Source: Malachius bipustulatus (lineage: Eukaryota > Arthropoda > Insecta > Coleoptera > Melyridae). Taken from it: a stretch of DNA of 64,000 nt. Shown one piece after another: positions 26,116-38,568 of this stretch (the first letter of the stretch is position 1; the number at the start of each line of letters is the position of its first letter). The notes beneath the pieces are model-generated. The model saw only the letters and a program-made list of their open reading frames with translations. It was not told the origin of the DNA and ran no database searches. The DNA is taken from positions 26,420,268-26,484,267 of the forward strand of contig OU342639.1 in the NCBI GenBank assembly GCA_910589415.1, written 5' to 3'. A program made the translations under genes and the position numbers.

Positions 26116-27459
26116 CTCCCGTGAAGTTGGACCCCGAATTATATGAAACCACTTAATTTTTCAGAGTTCCAGTAGAACTAGAATAGTTCTAGGTTCTAGA
26201 GTTCTGGGTATAAATTTTAAATAGTTCCGCAGAACAAAGCCCTTTAAAAGCAAAAATACGTTTTGGGGGCTAACTTCACGGGGCTTACTTTCCTCCGAAA
26301 AAGAGTTCTATGTGTGATAAGTAGCAACAAAACTTGGAGTTCTAGAGTTCCTGTATGTTTTCGCAAATAGTTGTGCGATTTTTTTTTGCAAAATTGTGTG
26401 CAAAAAAGTGTTCCCGAGTTTTTCCGGCTCACTTCACGAAGCTCTATAACTGGTTCAGAATTTTAAAATGAATTAAATCCGGTTTTGATTTTTATTTTTT
26501 GGATGCAGAGCGACGTTACCAATTTCTAATAATTGAACGAAACTGTTAGTGAATTAGTGAATTAAATAACAAAATTTAATGACGCATTGATTTTTCAGTT
26601 GTCAAAACTAAATCCTAGAATGGTCGTTTTCGCATGAATTACTGAGCCCCTAAAGTAAGCCTTCAGATATAGCTCTTCAAGACGTATTATCGCCAGATTT
26701 AAAATTCAAGACCGAACTTGAAAAGAAATGGTTTACACTTTTTGTGACAGAAAAGCACATTTCTCGATCGAAAAAAAAACTACTTTGAAACTGGATTCTT
26801 GAATATACTGGCACACTTGGACTCGTTTCACAAAAATAGATCAAAGTAACTTGTACGAACCGGTTTTGCAGTTTTGCCTAACCCATCTTCCTTACTAACG
26901 TTCGTCAAAATTCAGTCAATCAAAAATCATTTTTCCAATTACTCCAAGCTTTCCTACTGGAAATTACGAGATGGCCGCATTGCTAGAATCGACAATCCAG
27001 GAACCAGGATCGTACTGGAAAAAAACTCGTTCACTTTACACGTTTCTGACAGAAACAGACATTTTTCGATTACTTTCGGGAAATATAAAGCGATCGCGCA
27101 AGTCCGGCTCTACGATAATCCAGCACACGTGATAGTCCGGCGTTTTTTAACCCTTTTGTCAATTTTTTCATCCTACGATTTTTGACGCAAATCAAAGTTT
27201 CCTCAATACCTGGACTCTTGGTAATTGGGCCCTATGCAACCCATTTATTATAGACCCTTGAAAATCCGGCATTTGTATGCTAGAAAGTTATGCTAGAAAA
27301 ACTGAAAAGTCGATATTTCTTGTTTTTCAAAATTTCGATACTTTAAAACACGGAATATTTTTATATGACATTTATTTGAAAAAGGTTGGTATTATTCCAA
27401 AACATATGGGCAACAAATTTTACTTTAAATTTTCGGTATTTCTAATTTGTTAATACGCA

Positions 27460-27785
27460 TGGGCATGAAAATACAAAATGACGGATAAAAGAAAAACACA
27501 AAGTTGACGACTTTGAAAACTCTGGCATCTCCTCGGTTTTGAAAATTTCTGAAATGTCAAATTGATGGCTCATGGCGACTTCTTTTGACTCATGACGACC
27601 ACAAAAAAATTCATTTTCAATGCCTACCTAATAAATAAAATGGCCAAAATAATAATCTCAATTTTTCATTTTTTTTCAGGATATTTCAGCAACGCATGAA
27701 GTTTTCCTATTTTTTTCAGATTCTTATTAAGCAAAAAATTGTGCAACTTTTCTCTAATTTAACCGACCCTGCAACTTCCCAACAT
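27460..27785 (+). repeat. Dispersed repeat family A, copy 2
   Basis: Shares with copy 1 AAGAAAAACAC.AAAGTTGAC, TCAGGATATTTCAGCAACG and the 3' block CAGATTCTTATTAAGCA followed by TGCAACTTTTCTCTAATTTA and ACCGACCCT. The 5' edge is diverged. Confidence 0.7.
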
Positions 27786-28639
27786 CGCAATGATGAGAGA
27801 GATAAAAAGATCTGCATTTTTTTTAAATCAATATTTGTCAAAAATTTCAAATTTTCGTTTTTTCAAAACGCCCTTATAGGGCAATCTTTATTAGAGTATT
27901 TGAACAAAATTTGAATTCTTGTACAACTTATCGAGGAATTAACTTTACATTAACATTAACTTTCGTTACATGGTCCCTTCAGTGTTTTTTCCTTCATTAA
28001 AAACCACATTAATATCGGGTGTTCCTTAATTAGCACTTTCTCAGTTGACCGTGGACTTGCGGAACGTATGTCACAACTTGATTTCCATTCGTCAAAAATA
28101 CGAGATATATTCTACAATACGAGTCGATTTCGAGAAATCGGGATCCGCTATCCCGGTTACTAAATGTTAGTCTCAAATAATTGATATTTCATCCGTAACT
28201 CTGAATCAAATAGTCAAATAGTCGTAAACAGTGTTTCAATAAAAAAAATAAATAAATAAAAAATAAAACTTACATCAAGTATCAGGATAACCAGGTAGTT
28301 CAACATCTGAAATCGTAAAATAAAATTCATGAAATATTTATATTGTAAAATAATGAAAGGTTTAATTATTTAAAATAATTTTATCAAAATAAACGATACA
28401 CAGGCATACGCATTCAAAATGTTCCAAAAACTATTAGTCTTCCTAAATTATCGCGTAATATGTAGTTACCAAAAATAAAAATAATCAATACCTACTTCTA
28501 AAAAAACATTTATTTTTTAAGTATGGAATAAAAAAAATTGTATAAACATTATTTTTTGTTGAAGCTTGTACAACATTCAAGTCTTCTATATATGGTGAAA
28601 CAAGAGTTCATAAAAATGATCCATGTCCATGTCTACGGC

Positions 28640-29030
28640 AGTGGCGGCTCGTGAATTGCAAAGTTATAGTCATAGGACAAGGTTAGGTCTGCTCGATTTT
28701 TTTTATGAGGTACATTTTTTTGCTGCAAGGTCTGGTTTGACAAAGTACGGGCGGCTCAAAAATTCGTTTTTTGCAAAGTCCTGTCAGCTAGAATTTTTTA
28801 TTTATTTATTTTTTGGCAAAGTTTTTGTGCTCTAAAAGTGCAGGCTCTAAAATTCGACTTTCGCAAAGTCGGGTCAGTACGAATTTTTTTTTTTCAATGA
28901 ACCAAGGTCTGGTCAGCTCGAAAATTCGACTTTTGCAAAGTCCTGTCAGCTCGATTTTTTTTTGCAAGGTCTTAAAATAAAGCGAGGTCAGCTCGAAAAT
29001 TCGAGTTTTTTCCAAACCTGATTGACGTAC
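28640..29030 (+). repeat. Imperfect tandem repeat (minisatellite-like)
   Basis: Repeated phrases GTCAGCTCGAAAATTCGAC, TTTGCAAAGTC and AAGGTCTGGT recur with spacing of roughly 60-85 bp and interspersed T runs (near 28745, 28840, 28912 and 28990). Units are diverged. Non-coding. Confidence 0.6.
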
Positions 29031-30193
29031 CTGATCTTGCAAAAAAATAAAATAAATTCAAGGTGACCATGCAGGAAAGCTGACCAAACCTTGCAAATAC
29101 AAAAAGAAATTATTCTTTTTTAATTTAATTTAATCAATTGGCTCGCTTTTTTATTCTGCAAAGAGTCATCATTTTTGGTTTGATTCTGAACGTTTCGACC
29201 TTAGCAAACAATAGGTCAGCATTCCAAAAATCCTGGAAAGAGTTCTTGCGTCGCTTTCTGCATGACTTTAGTACCACAGAAAACTGCAAATAAGATGGAC
29301 GACCTTAAATCGAGATAACGTAAACTACAGTGTACAGAAGCACCCGTTTAACAGAAATGATAGTGCATGAGACCTAAACAATAACTAAAGGGTCAAAGGT
29401 TCAACTATCTATCTCCATAATGATAGATTCTCGCAGGAGATTAATTTGAAATCGACTGCCATATTGAATTTCCTCCAACAAAGATTAATCCCGATCATAA
29501 TTATTAATCACGTTCCGACTGAAATTGGAATAGGTATTACCAGGTTACTACCCAACGCAAAATTATCCGGTTCAAACGGATCTGAAGTACTCGACATACT
29601 ACCGTAAATGTCGGCTTTGAGCCAAGAAGGGAGTTTTCCTCCTACACGTCGATTAGCAAACTTTTGCATTGTAAGTAATAAACCGATACACCACAAGCTA
29701 TAATGAATTTCTCCTCTGATCTACAAATTGACCTGACACATGTTTCACTATTCGATTTCAAACTAAGCGTCGCTGGAAATTAGATTATCCAGTAATTCCA
29801 TTCAAGCGCAACGCTGAGCGAGTGATTTGCAGAAGTCAGAAAGTTACAAAACTCAGTTATGAACTGAAAGGCTGAAAGATGAAAGGGCTAACTTTCATCT
29901 GGAGGCACAGGACTGAACGACTAAAATGAGGTGATTCCATCCACAGAGACCTCTATTTTCAGACATATTTTACTGAAGTAATTTCATTTACAACTTTCAA
30001 TAAATGAAATTAGAGTCCACATTTTCCGAGCTACACATACTAGGTATATGAATATATGTTGAAGCTATTTCATTTTAGTGTATTTTTAATATTGAGAACG
30101 CCATCAGTACGAAAATCACTCAACCTCATCAAATGTCCACCGATCATGACCCCCAGATTACGAAAAAGTGGCTTTCCAAAATTCACCTGCCCA

Positions 30194-31022
30194 CGATATC
30201 GCATAAACGGTAAGAGACACAGAATCGGTTAAATTAGAGAAAAGTTGCACAATATTATGCTAATTAAGAATCTGGAACGAAATTCAAGGAATTTGTAGTT
30301 TGCTGAAATATCCTGAAATAAAAATGAAAAATCGAAACTTCTTATTTTGACCGTAGCTTTTTTACTACATATTGTGAATTAATTAATATTTTTGTTTGTA
30401 GACTTCCATAAGTCATCAAAAGGTATTCATTTGACATTTAAAAAATTTTCAAAGCCACCTAGATCTAGAGTTTCAATAGTCAACTTTTGTTTTTTATGGC
30501 CGCCGTATTATTTTTTATGTCGTTCGGTTTATATAAGAAAACTTCTGCAAACCAAAAAATAATAACATTCTAAAAAAAAATTCTTTTTGGTTCTATTCTT
30601 TTTGTTTCAAATACTTACAACTTTTTATACTGAATGTCATACAAATACGTATTAAAAAACCATAATACAAGTCATTAGACGTGATTCGGTTAAAAAATGT
30701 TTTGTTTAAAAAAAAAGAAAATAAAAAAAATATATCGCAGCCGTAAGAAAAACAAGTTGATTATGAAAACTCTGAAAACTCATGGATCAAATCGGATTTG
30801 ACAATTTTTGAAATGTGAGATGGATAGCTCTTGACGACTTTTGTGAATATTTATTAATTTACAATAGTAAAAAAGATATGGCTGATTTTTTTTTAGTATT
30901 TTCAGAATATTTCAGCAATGACTGAAAATTTCTTAAATTTTGTTTCAGATTCTTATTAAGCATAAAATTGTGCACCTTTTCTCTAATTTAACCGACCCTT
31001 ACCTCTTACCGTTTCCGAGGTA
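30194..31022. mobile_element. Foldback element built from two inverted family A units
   Basis: The minus-orientated family A unit at 30194-30537 and the plus-orientated unit at 30700-31022 form arms of about 330-340 bp around a centre of about 160 bp. The arms pair from CGGTAAGAG at 30208 (against CTCTTACCG near 31005) to the ATGGCCGCC block at 30496 (against CGCAGCCGTAAG near 30736). No coding capacity. This suggests that the dispersed single units elsewhere are half elements. Confidence 0.75.
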
Positions 31023-31053
31023 GTGAGCAACGAAATGGTTATAACCCTGTATA

Positions 31054-31719
31054 TACAGTGAGGACGTTTTTATTTTATATCCCCCCCCCCCCCCTGACCT
31101 TAAGTCAACCGAATGAGGATAGAACTTTGAAACACCAACTAAATCAAAAGTCATGAGCTTTAGTACTTTTTGACGTTTGACATTTCTGTCAATAATGACA
31201 TATAACTTTGGTAAAAAAACTAAATCAAATGTCATGGAGTTTACCACTTTTTGACGTTTGAAGCTGATTTGTCAAGTGTCAAAGATGTTGTTGCATTAGT
31301 ATAAAATTTTGAGGGTAAGGGAGGTCACGTGAGATCTCATTTTAAAGGGTTTCAATTATCTACACAAAAATTATGTTAGTTTTAAAATTTGAAAATATTT
31401 TTGTCTACTACGTTTATAGTACCCTCTTTAAATTCTGAATCGACTAGTCAAAAATTAAAATCTAACATAATTTTTGTGTAGATAATTGAAATAGGTACGT
31501 TTAAAATGAAGTCTCACACTACTCCCCTTCCCATCAAAATTTTGAAGTTGACAGCGACTGCGACGTCATCTTTGACATTTGACACATAACTTTTATGTCA
31601 AAAAGTAGTAAAATTCATGACATTTGATTTAGTTTTTGTTTCAAAGCTCTATCTCATTTGGTTAAAAAGTTAAGGTCAGGGGGTCATACAGTCACATCCG
31701 AGGTCACATCCTCCCTGTA
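31054..31719. mobile_element. Foldback element with TA target and CAGKGAGGAYGT ends
   Basis: It starts TA|CAGTGAGGACGT at 31054 and ends, reverse-complemented, TA|CAGGGAGGATGT at 31719. The arms share TGACCTTAA, AACTAAATCAAA.GTCATG, ACTTTTTGACGTTTGA-type blocks and TCAATTATCTACACAAAAAT. The left arm holds an internal duplication of about 90 bp (the CTAAATCAAA.GTCATG block near 31139 and 31221). A C run sits at 31081-31094. Non-coding. Confidence 0.75.
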
Positions 31720-31721
31720 TA

Positions 31722-32554
31722 TACAGTGTGACCCATTTGTTCTTGAAACACCCTGTAGAATTTTAATTTATGGTGCGATTTAAAAAAAAAATCTTTTAAA
31801 CCATAGAGCTTGATAAACTATATTTTGGGAGCAAAAAGTTTCTCATTCCTACAAAATCCAGGGCCTACTAGATCAGTGTTTACTTGTAAAATCTCAAAAA
31901 TTCATATTAGCGATTTTTTTAGAAAAAAACTGGGCACGCTACTGGATTCACCAGCCCTTAAATTTTATTAAAAATGTCAGAGTAAAAAGGATCTTGTAGT
32001 TATTTTATAAATTCATAATAATACTCCGAATTTTCATAAATTAATTTGAAAAAGGTCAAAAGCTATCATAAGTAAAAATTAATATTAAAAAAAGTAAACA
32101 AAAAGTAAAAAAAATAAAAAAAAAAAAATAAAAAAAAAAATTATAATGAAAAAATTAAAGTACCTACATTATCACCAACTAGACGTACAATTTCTATTTT
32201 GTCTCTCATGACTTTTCCGAATAAATTAATGAAAATTCGGAGTTCTATTATGAATTTCTAAAATAACTGCAAGATCCTTATTACTCTGACATTTCCAATA
32301 AAATTTGGTACAGTACCGTTTTGAGGGCTGGTGAATCCCATGGCGTGCCCAGTTTTTTTCTAAAAAAATCGCTAACATGAATTTTTGAGATTTTACAAGT
32401 AAACACTGATCTAGTAGGCCTTGGATTTTGTAGGAATGAGACGCTTTTTGCTTCCAAATTTATCAAGCTTTATGATTTAAAAGAAATACTTTTAAAATCG
32501 CACCATAAATTAAGATTCTACAGGGTGTTTCAAGAACAAATGGGTCACACTGTA
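31722..32554. mobile_element. Foldback element with TA target and CAGTGTGACCC ends
   Basis: Left end TA|CAGTGTGACCCATTTG at 31722; the right end is its reverse complement ending at 32554. The two arms (about 31724-32050 and 32215-32552) match nearly base for base, with blocks such as TTCTTGAAACACCCTGTAGA, CTAGATCAGTGTTTACTTGT and AAAAACTGGGCACGC. The centre of about 165 bp is poly-A/T. It abuts the preceding element through a shared TATATA. High arm similarity suggests it is the youngest of this cluster. Confidence 0.85.
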
Positions 32555-35500
32555 TTTATATATTTCTCCAAAATCGGGAAATTTTAATTTTCAAAACGCT
32601 CCTGTAGCTTCATCTTTCAAGATTAGTGAAGAGTATTGCATTTGAGCAGTATCCGTTGAACCGTTTAAAAATGGCGGCCTTTTGAATTTTATGAAAAATG
32701 GCTATTTGTCTGAGTGTATAGAAGTGTGTCTGAGAGCTTGTATATAAGCAAGATAGAGAAAACTTTTAAACCAAATTAAGTTAGCGTGGGCCAGTAGCGT
32801 GGGTAGGAAAAGGCTAAAAATTGCTAAATTTCTATAAGCATATTTTTGAGGGAATTAAACTGAAATTTTTACAGTAGACAAGAAATTATTCAAAACTGAA
32901 TCGCATAAAACACACTATTTAGTTCAATGATCAATATATCTACTGTGAGCAATCACAATCAACCTCGCAATCAACCTTCGTTGGAACTTCGGCATTACTA
33001 CCTATAAAGTGAACTTAGATACACTTACAAACGATCGTTACGGTAACTCTGTTTGCTCTAATTTTCAACCAATTAATACACTAAATTGAAACAAGAGTCC
33101 TGAAAGGGGCTTTGCAACCCAATTACACAAGAAGCCAGAGTAATGACATCGTGCAACTTGTTAATTTGTAGCTACGCTTATGATGGTCCAATTTATGCAC
33201 ATATATGCAAAAGTGGACCAAATAAAAAAAAAACACATCATTATACTTACTTTATACTGAACGTTGCCAAAACGATATAGGTAGAAGGTAGGTAGGTAAG
33301 CATAAGAATAAGCATATTATCTGATCTGCATATTGTACATATTGCAAGACCTTGACTTACATTCATGCACAACAAAGAAAGCGGTGATTTAGGTTTAGGG
33401 GAAGGAACGATACGGTAACATATATTTCTCCCACTAGACCTTTATAAGTACTGCATTCTATTCTTTTCGTAGAACGTATTTACAAACAAACCGGGAGTTT
33501 TACAATGTACTAATGTACATACACATATGATTTCTTTTTATAGCCACTTCCTTCGGCTAGAAATGGCCACTCGAGCTAAATTTACGTAATTAAGCCCTCT
33601 AATCTTATATAAATATCTGGAGTATTCCTTATTATATATAGAAACGGTATCCAGTAATTTATGCAAAGCACGCGACATTATTTTAAGCGCGACTACTTTT
33701 AATATAAAGTGCTAAATATGATAAACCTTCACGTGCGACAATATAAATATGCAGCTCAGATTCTTTGAGGTGATTACATTATTGCACATTCCAGGGATTT
33801 CTTACAAATTCTGTGAGTGTGTTGAACATGTTTATGCACTTCTATTAATGTTCTCGCAAGTATTCTCGGCACTCAAATTTTCAGCATCTAAGCTAAGCTA
33901 AGCAAAGCATCTAACCCTAATTAACACTAGTAAATATGTAATACATATTAAGATGAGAGGCGCGAATGCAAAAGCGACATCTATAGGGTGTTTCTTATTA
34001 TTTTGGGATTATGGTCTTGAAGACATTTGAATAAAAAAAAACGTCTTTGCATCAATCGCATAAATACCTAGTGAGTTTTTTTTTGCGTTGATTCAATTAT
34101 GACTATTATCGCGATTATGGAAATTGGGTTGTTGAAATTTTTCATCCTCATATCATATTAGAATAATTATACATAGGTAGTTGTTTGCTGTGAAATTTCA
34201 GTTTATTGAGCGCCCTAAAATGGATATAGAAAATTAGCTACTTTGCCCTTTTTCCTATACCTACACGCCACTGGCTAACTGATAAAAAAAATACAAATTT
34301 TTATCTACCTATCTTGAAAATAGAAATATGTTCTCCCTATCCTGTTAATTTATTTTCGAAGCCTTTTTCCATCTTGCTTATACAGGGGCTAAAAATACCA
34401 ATTTTTACGAAAATTAAAATTGTCGCCATTTTGAAACGCCTCGACCGATGTTACTCAAATGCAATACCAGACCACTGCTTATGGATATTCCACTCCCACA
34501 AAAATTTCAATCCCCCTACTAGACTGAAAACTACGACGTGTCATCGCGTGATAAGAACGGGTTTTCGCGAAATTTGAAGAGACACCTGTACATAAACGTT
34601 TTTTATTTTATTTTATTGCAAATTTTCTTTCCTTTATTGGCCGCTTAGCAAAAAAACAAGGCGTAATGACGTGTATAATATACATATAGTCATTCTGACC
34701 TTGATCGGTGAAAAAAAAATCAGTCAAAGTTTCGTTTGGAGGGAGAAATAGTGTGGACACAAAAATCACCCCCGCAAATCTTGAATAGGAACTGACATTT
34801 TTTCTCGTGGATTATGATCTATCAAACTATTGCTTGAAACTATACTTGAAACTCTTGAAACATTTTTTCATCCGATGCCTCCCTCATCCCCAAAAATTCA
34901 AGTCAAAATCTGTCTCGTCGTTCGTGATACTCAAGCAAGGGCTAAATATTTATCGTTAAACCTGTCGTTATGAAAATTCACTACTCGGATATCCATGCCG
35001 GTTATCGTTAACATTAACAGGGATGGATGGAGTAATTTAATGGCATGGGTAATTAGGGGAAGCGGCCCAAAGAATATGTCGCTGCAGGAAAAAATTTTCA
35101 ATTCTACCGGCCCAAATTTGACAAATCTTACCCTTTTTCCCCTGGGCCCATCCACCCCTGTTAACATACAGCAGAGAGCAACGCCATTCCAAGTGGAAGA
35201 GATGGGAGCAGCATAGCACATAATCAAAAAGCTAGTCACCATTATCGTTAATCGTATGGTCATATTTGGTATTTGTTTAAATCATCTGTCTTTGCTGCGA
35301 GCAAATATTGCGCGAACGGCGCTGGTACCTACCTTTGAAATAGAAAGTGCGATAAAAATGGAAATTAATAAAAAAATATTTTTTTCAAAACTCTTAATAT
35401 CCTGGTGGTTCGAAACTTACGCCATTAAGGACATACGTTCATAGGGAGTTTTTTTTTCCAAAATGGTCTCAAGAATGAACATGTACTTATCCCTAAAATA

Positions 35501-37340
35501 TAATCACCTCAATAAGAAATGCCCTAATATCGGGGTTAAGAAAAAGTATTAAATCAAGGCTGAAGCTCTAAAAGTATTGTTAAATTTTTTTTCTGGAGGG
35601 GGGCAATTGTACAAAATTGTGCCAATTTCACGCTAATGCCACACAGTTGGGGTTTTTTCATCCCCTTATATTTTATGTGAGATTTTCTCAACGGGCAGAT
35701 CTGTGAATCCGCACCCACCATTCAAGTATTTTCCCTTTTATTACAAAAAAAAATCATACATTGTGCGAGGAAAACTAAAAATGTTACATCTGGCAATAGT
35801 GCAAACCTCCGGCGTTGGTATAAATTTTCTCTAGAATGTTTTTCCTTTTGTTTTTTTATAATTATGTGTTTGAAAAAATATGCCCTAATAAACTCATATA
35901 TACAGGGTGCCAACAAAAGTATACATTTTTAGAAATTTAGCGACAAATTTAGCGACAGTATTAATTTTCAGAAATAATTAGAGACACAAAAGAAAAGCGG
36001 CAAATGTTTAATGCATTTTTTGGGTTTCTTTATAAAATTTCTTTAGATAATGGACACCAATAAAAAATATTTTGTTTCATACTAAATCGGTAGGTATTAT
36101 AATTTAACATACATCTGACCATCCATTCGGTCCCCCTATACATACGAGTCCTCTAACGTGATGAAGAAAAAGTTTTTTCGAAGACATAAGAAACAACTCC
36201 AAAAAAAATGCTACCTGACTTGGGATCCGCTGTATATCAAAAAGAAGCTTAGGAAATAACAGATATTATAAAGCATAATAAATAATAAGACATGTTCAGG
36301 ATTTATTGAGACCTTGATTCTCACTTTTACCGCTCAGTTAATGGTTTTCCACTCAACCTACTAACGTTTCGAGGATCTTCAAGGTCTCATCATCACTAAC
36401 AAACCAACTCGCGACATATCGCATGCTAACCAAACAATGGCTTCTATTGTGCTAAGGAATAGTAAACAAATTGTTCTTACCGTTAAACACTTGAAAAATC
36501 TCAACCTCATGTGATTAAAGCGGAAAAACTCAGTGGGGATGATTTAATCTTGTAAGATTCTTACATCAAGTAATTTTTTTAATAACTGTAGGTCCTCAAT
36601 AAATTATTGTAAAGGTGTAAACAATTCTGCAATAACAAAGTAAAAATAAAGAAGGGTATACCCTGGAGTGTTTGTACCTCTGAGGTAAAGTTTCTTGAAT
36701 TCGGAAGTTCATCCCGGAATAAACCAAAACGTCTATTACCCATTATTAAACTCAAGTACTTAAATGAATGTATCTGCAGAATTAATAATTGAAACTTAAG
36801 ACAAATAACTGTTCGATATTATGCAGTTCAGCAAAGGCAAGAATCCTTCCTTTCTAAATTAGATCATTTCATGGAAATTCTGGATGTTACCACTAGCAAT
36901 AATTCGCGAAACAAATTGCAAATATTTACATTGTGAATTTATTCAATCCTGATTTTCGCATAATTTTACGTATGTAATTAGCAATTACTATACCCATAAT
37001 GACGGTATCGATAATGAAATCATCTCTGAACATACGGGGGCGTGATGAATGTTTACAACCGATGTACACTCGACCGTGAAGATCATCTCCCTTACTAATG
37101 TTACTACCTATTCAAATCAAAATGTTTCATTAAAAATCAAATCCAATACAAAGAAATAGAAAAGTAAGTCAAAATTATTCCAGATTGAATGTGGTAAGCA
37201 CTATAAGTATAACCTATACTAACTGCTAAATTCCATCTCTTCACATTTTGGAATTACCTATTGAAAAAGACACCACAACGAGATTTGCTTCTCAACAACT
37301 AATGCTTTCCTCGTCTCAAAAATGGCCATGACCTGATCGG
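32555..37340. other. Gene-poor stretch with dispersed repeats
   Basis: It contains copies of a short family around GCCGCCATTTTGAAAC (32633-32679 inverted, 34422-34470 direct) and one copy of another family at about 34045-34260. A TACAGGGTGCC end lies at 35901 without a visible partner. A somewhat GC-richer island at 34931-35263 carries overlapping open frames on both strands that I cannot identify. Confidence 0.5.
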
Positions 37341-38568
37341 TGATTATATCGTCGGTTATCGTACTTTTTGATTGATAGCGGTCGTAAAAACTCATTGGCG
37401 GCCTAGGCCGAGGCAGCCGCTATAACGCCTGTAAAGTAGTCAGTTCGCGCACGGTTGGGAACTTCATGGTTTACCAGAAGTTATCAAGACAGCACAACTT
37501 TGTACGCTAATTAAGGCAAGATACAGCAGAGTAAAAAAGAATATATTTAGATACTTGGATATTCTGATGCTTCAAAAAAAGTTACTAAAACATAATTTCT
37601 GCAGTGACATTTAAATAGTTCTTACCGAGGTTTTTACACACATCTAGAAAAACCCAAATTGGTCATCTCAAATAAAAAACAAAGTTATCTATCTTCAAGG
37701 AGCCAACTTCAAAAGTACCTATGTAATAGTTACGGTAATAAAATAACATTAAAAACCCTCTAGCGCATCAATCGCTAAATGAGTGTATGCTTTATTAATT
37801 GATGTAATTATGAATATTTCCGGAATTTTTTTAAATGTGCTCACTGAAATTTTGCAAGGTCATAGCTTATTATAATAGTTTAGTACTGTGAAAATTTCAG
37901 TATGATTCGTTTGAAAGCGTTTCGTGGAATTTATTTGAAAATTTATCTATTTCGCCTCCTTTGCTAATGACCTTTGCGGTCGATGCGGCCTTTTCTCTGA
38001 TAAAAAAATCAAAAAATATTGATTCCACTTTAGAAGTTTACGTTTTATATTTCTCTGAAGTGAAAATTAAATACTCTTTACTTTATTTATAATTTTGTAC
38101 AATTCTTTTACCCATAAAAGGCAGCAGAGAAACGAGAGACATCTTTCCTTCTTCAGTGGTGAGTTTCTGAAATATAGTTGCTGAAATATGGCTGACTTTC
38201 GATTTTTCGGTTTTTGGTTCTAGTTGCGTCATTGATAAGTTTTCCCCAAAACAAAAGCTATGTGGAGCTTTGGAAAATTTCACGCTGAAGTCTAGTTTCT
38301 ATCTCTGTTGGATCCAAAGTGTTGATTCCAAAATGACACAAAATTTTTTGTGCAACCATGAACATAAATTTTTTTCGCATACAATATAATAAAATAAATA
38401 ATGTACCATTAGAACAAGAATCGTAGGTACATCGGTGGCTCTTAATTGATTATATCGCCGCTTATCGTAGGTACTTTTTGATTCATAATGGCCATAAAAA
38501 CTCACTGGCAGCCTATAGGTTGAGGCAGCCGTTACGGTGTCTGTAAAGAAGTCAGTTCGGGCACGTTA
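37341..38568 (+). repeat. Direct repeat pair of about 120 bp flanking 1 kb
   Basis: Copy 1 at 37341-37457 and copy 2 at 38448-38568 share TGATTATATCG, TACTTTTTGATT, TAAAAACTCA.TGGC.GCCT, GAGGCAGCCG and GTCAGTTCG. The interval holds no coding sequence, and I see no primer binding site or LTR-type ends. It may be two copies of one short element. Confidence 0.6.

Noticed and set aside
28640..29030. CRISPR-like array
   Set aside because: Units are irregular and diverged in eukaryotic DNA; no constant repeat with unique spacers.
37341..38568. Second LTR retrotransposon
   Set aside because: Repeats lack TG...CA ends, a primer binding site, coding sequence and a target duplication.
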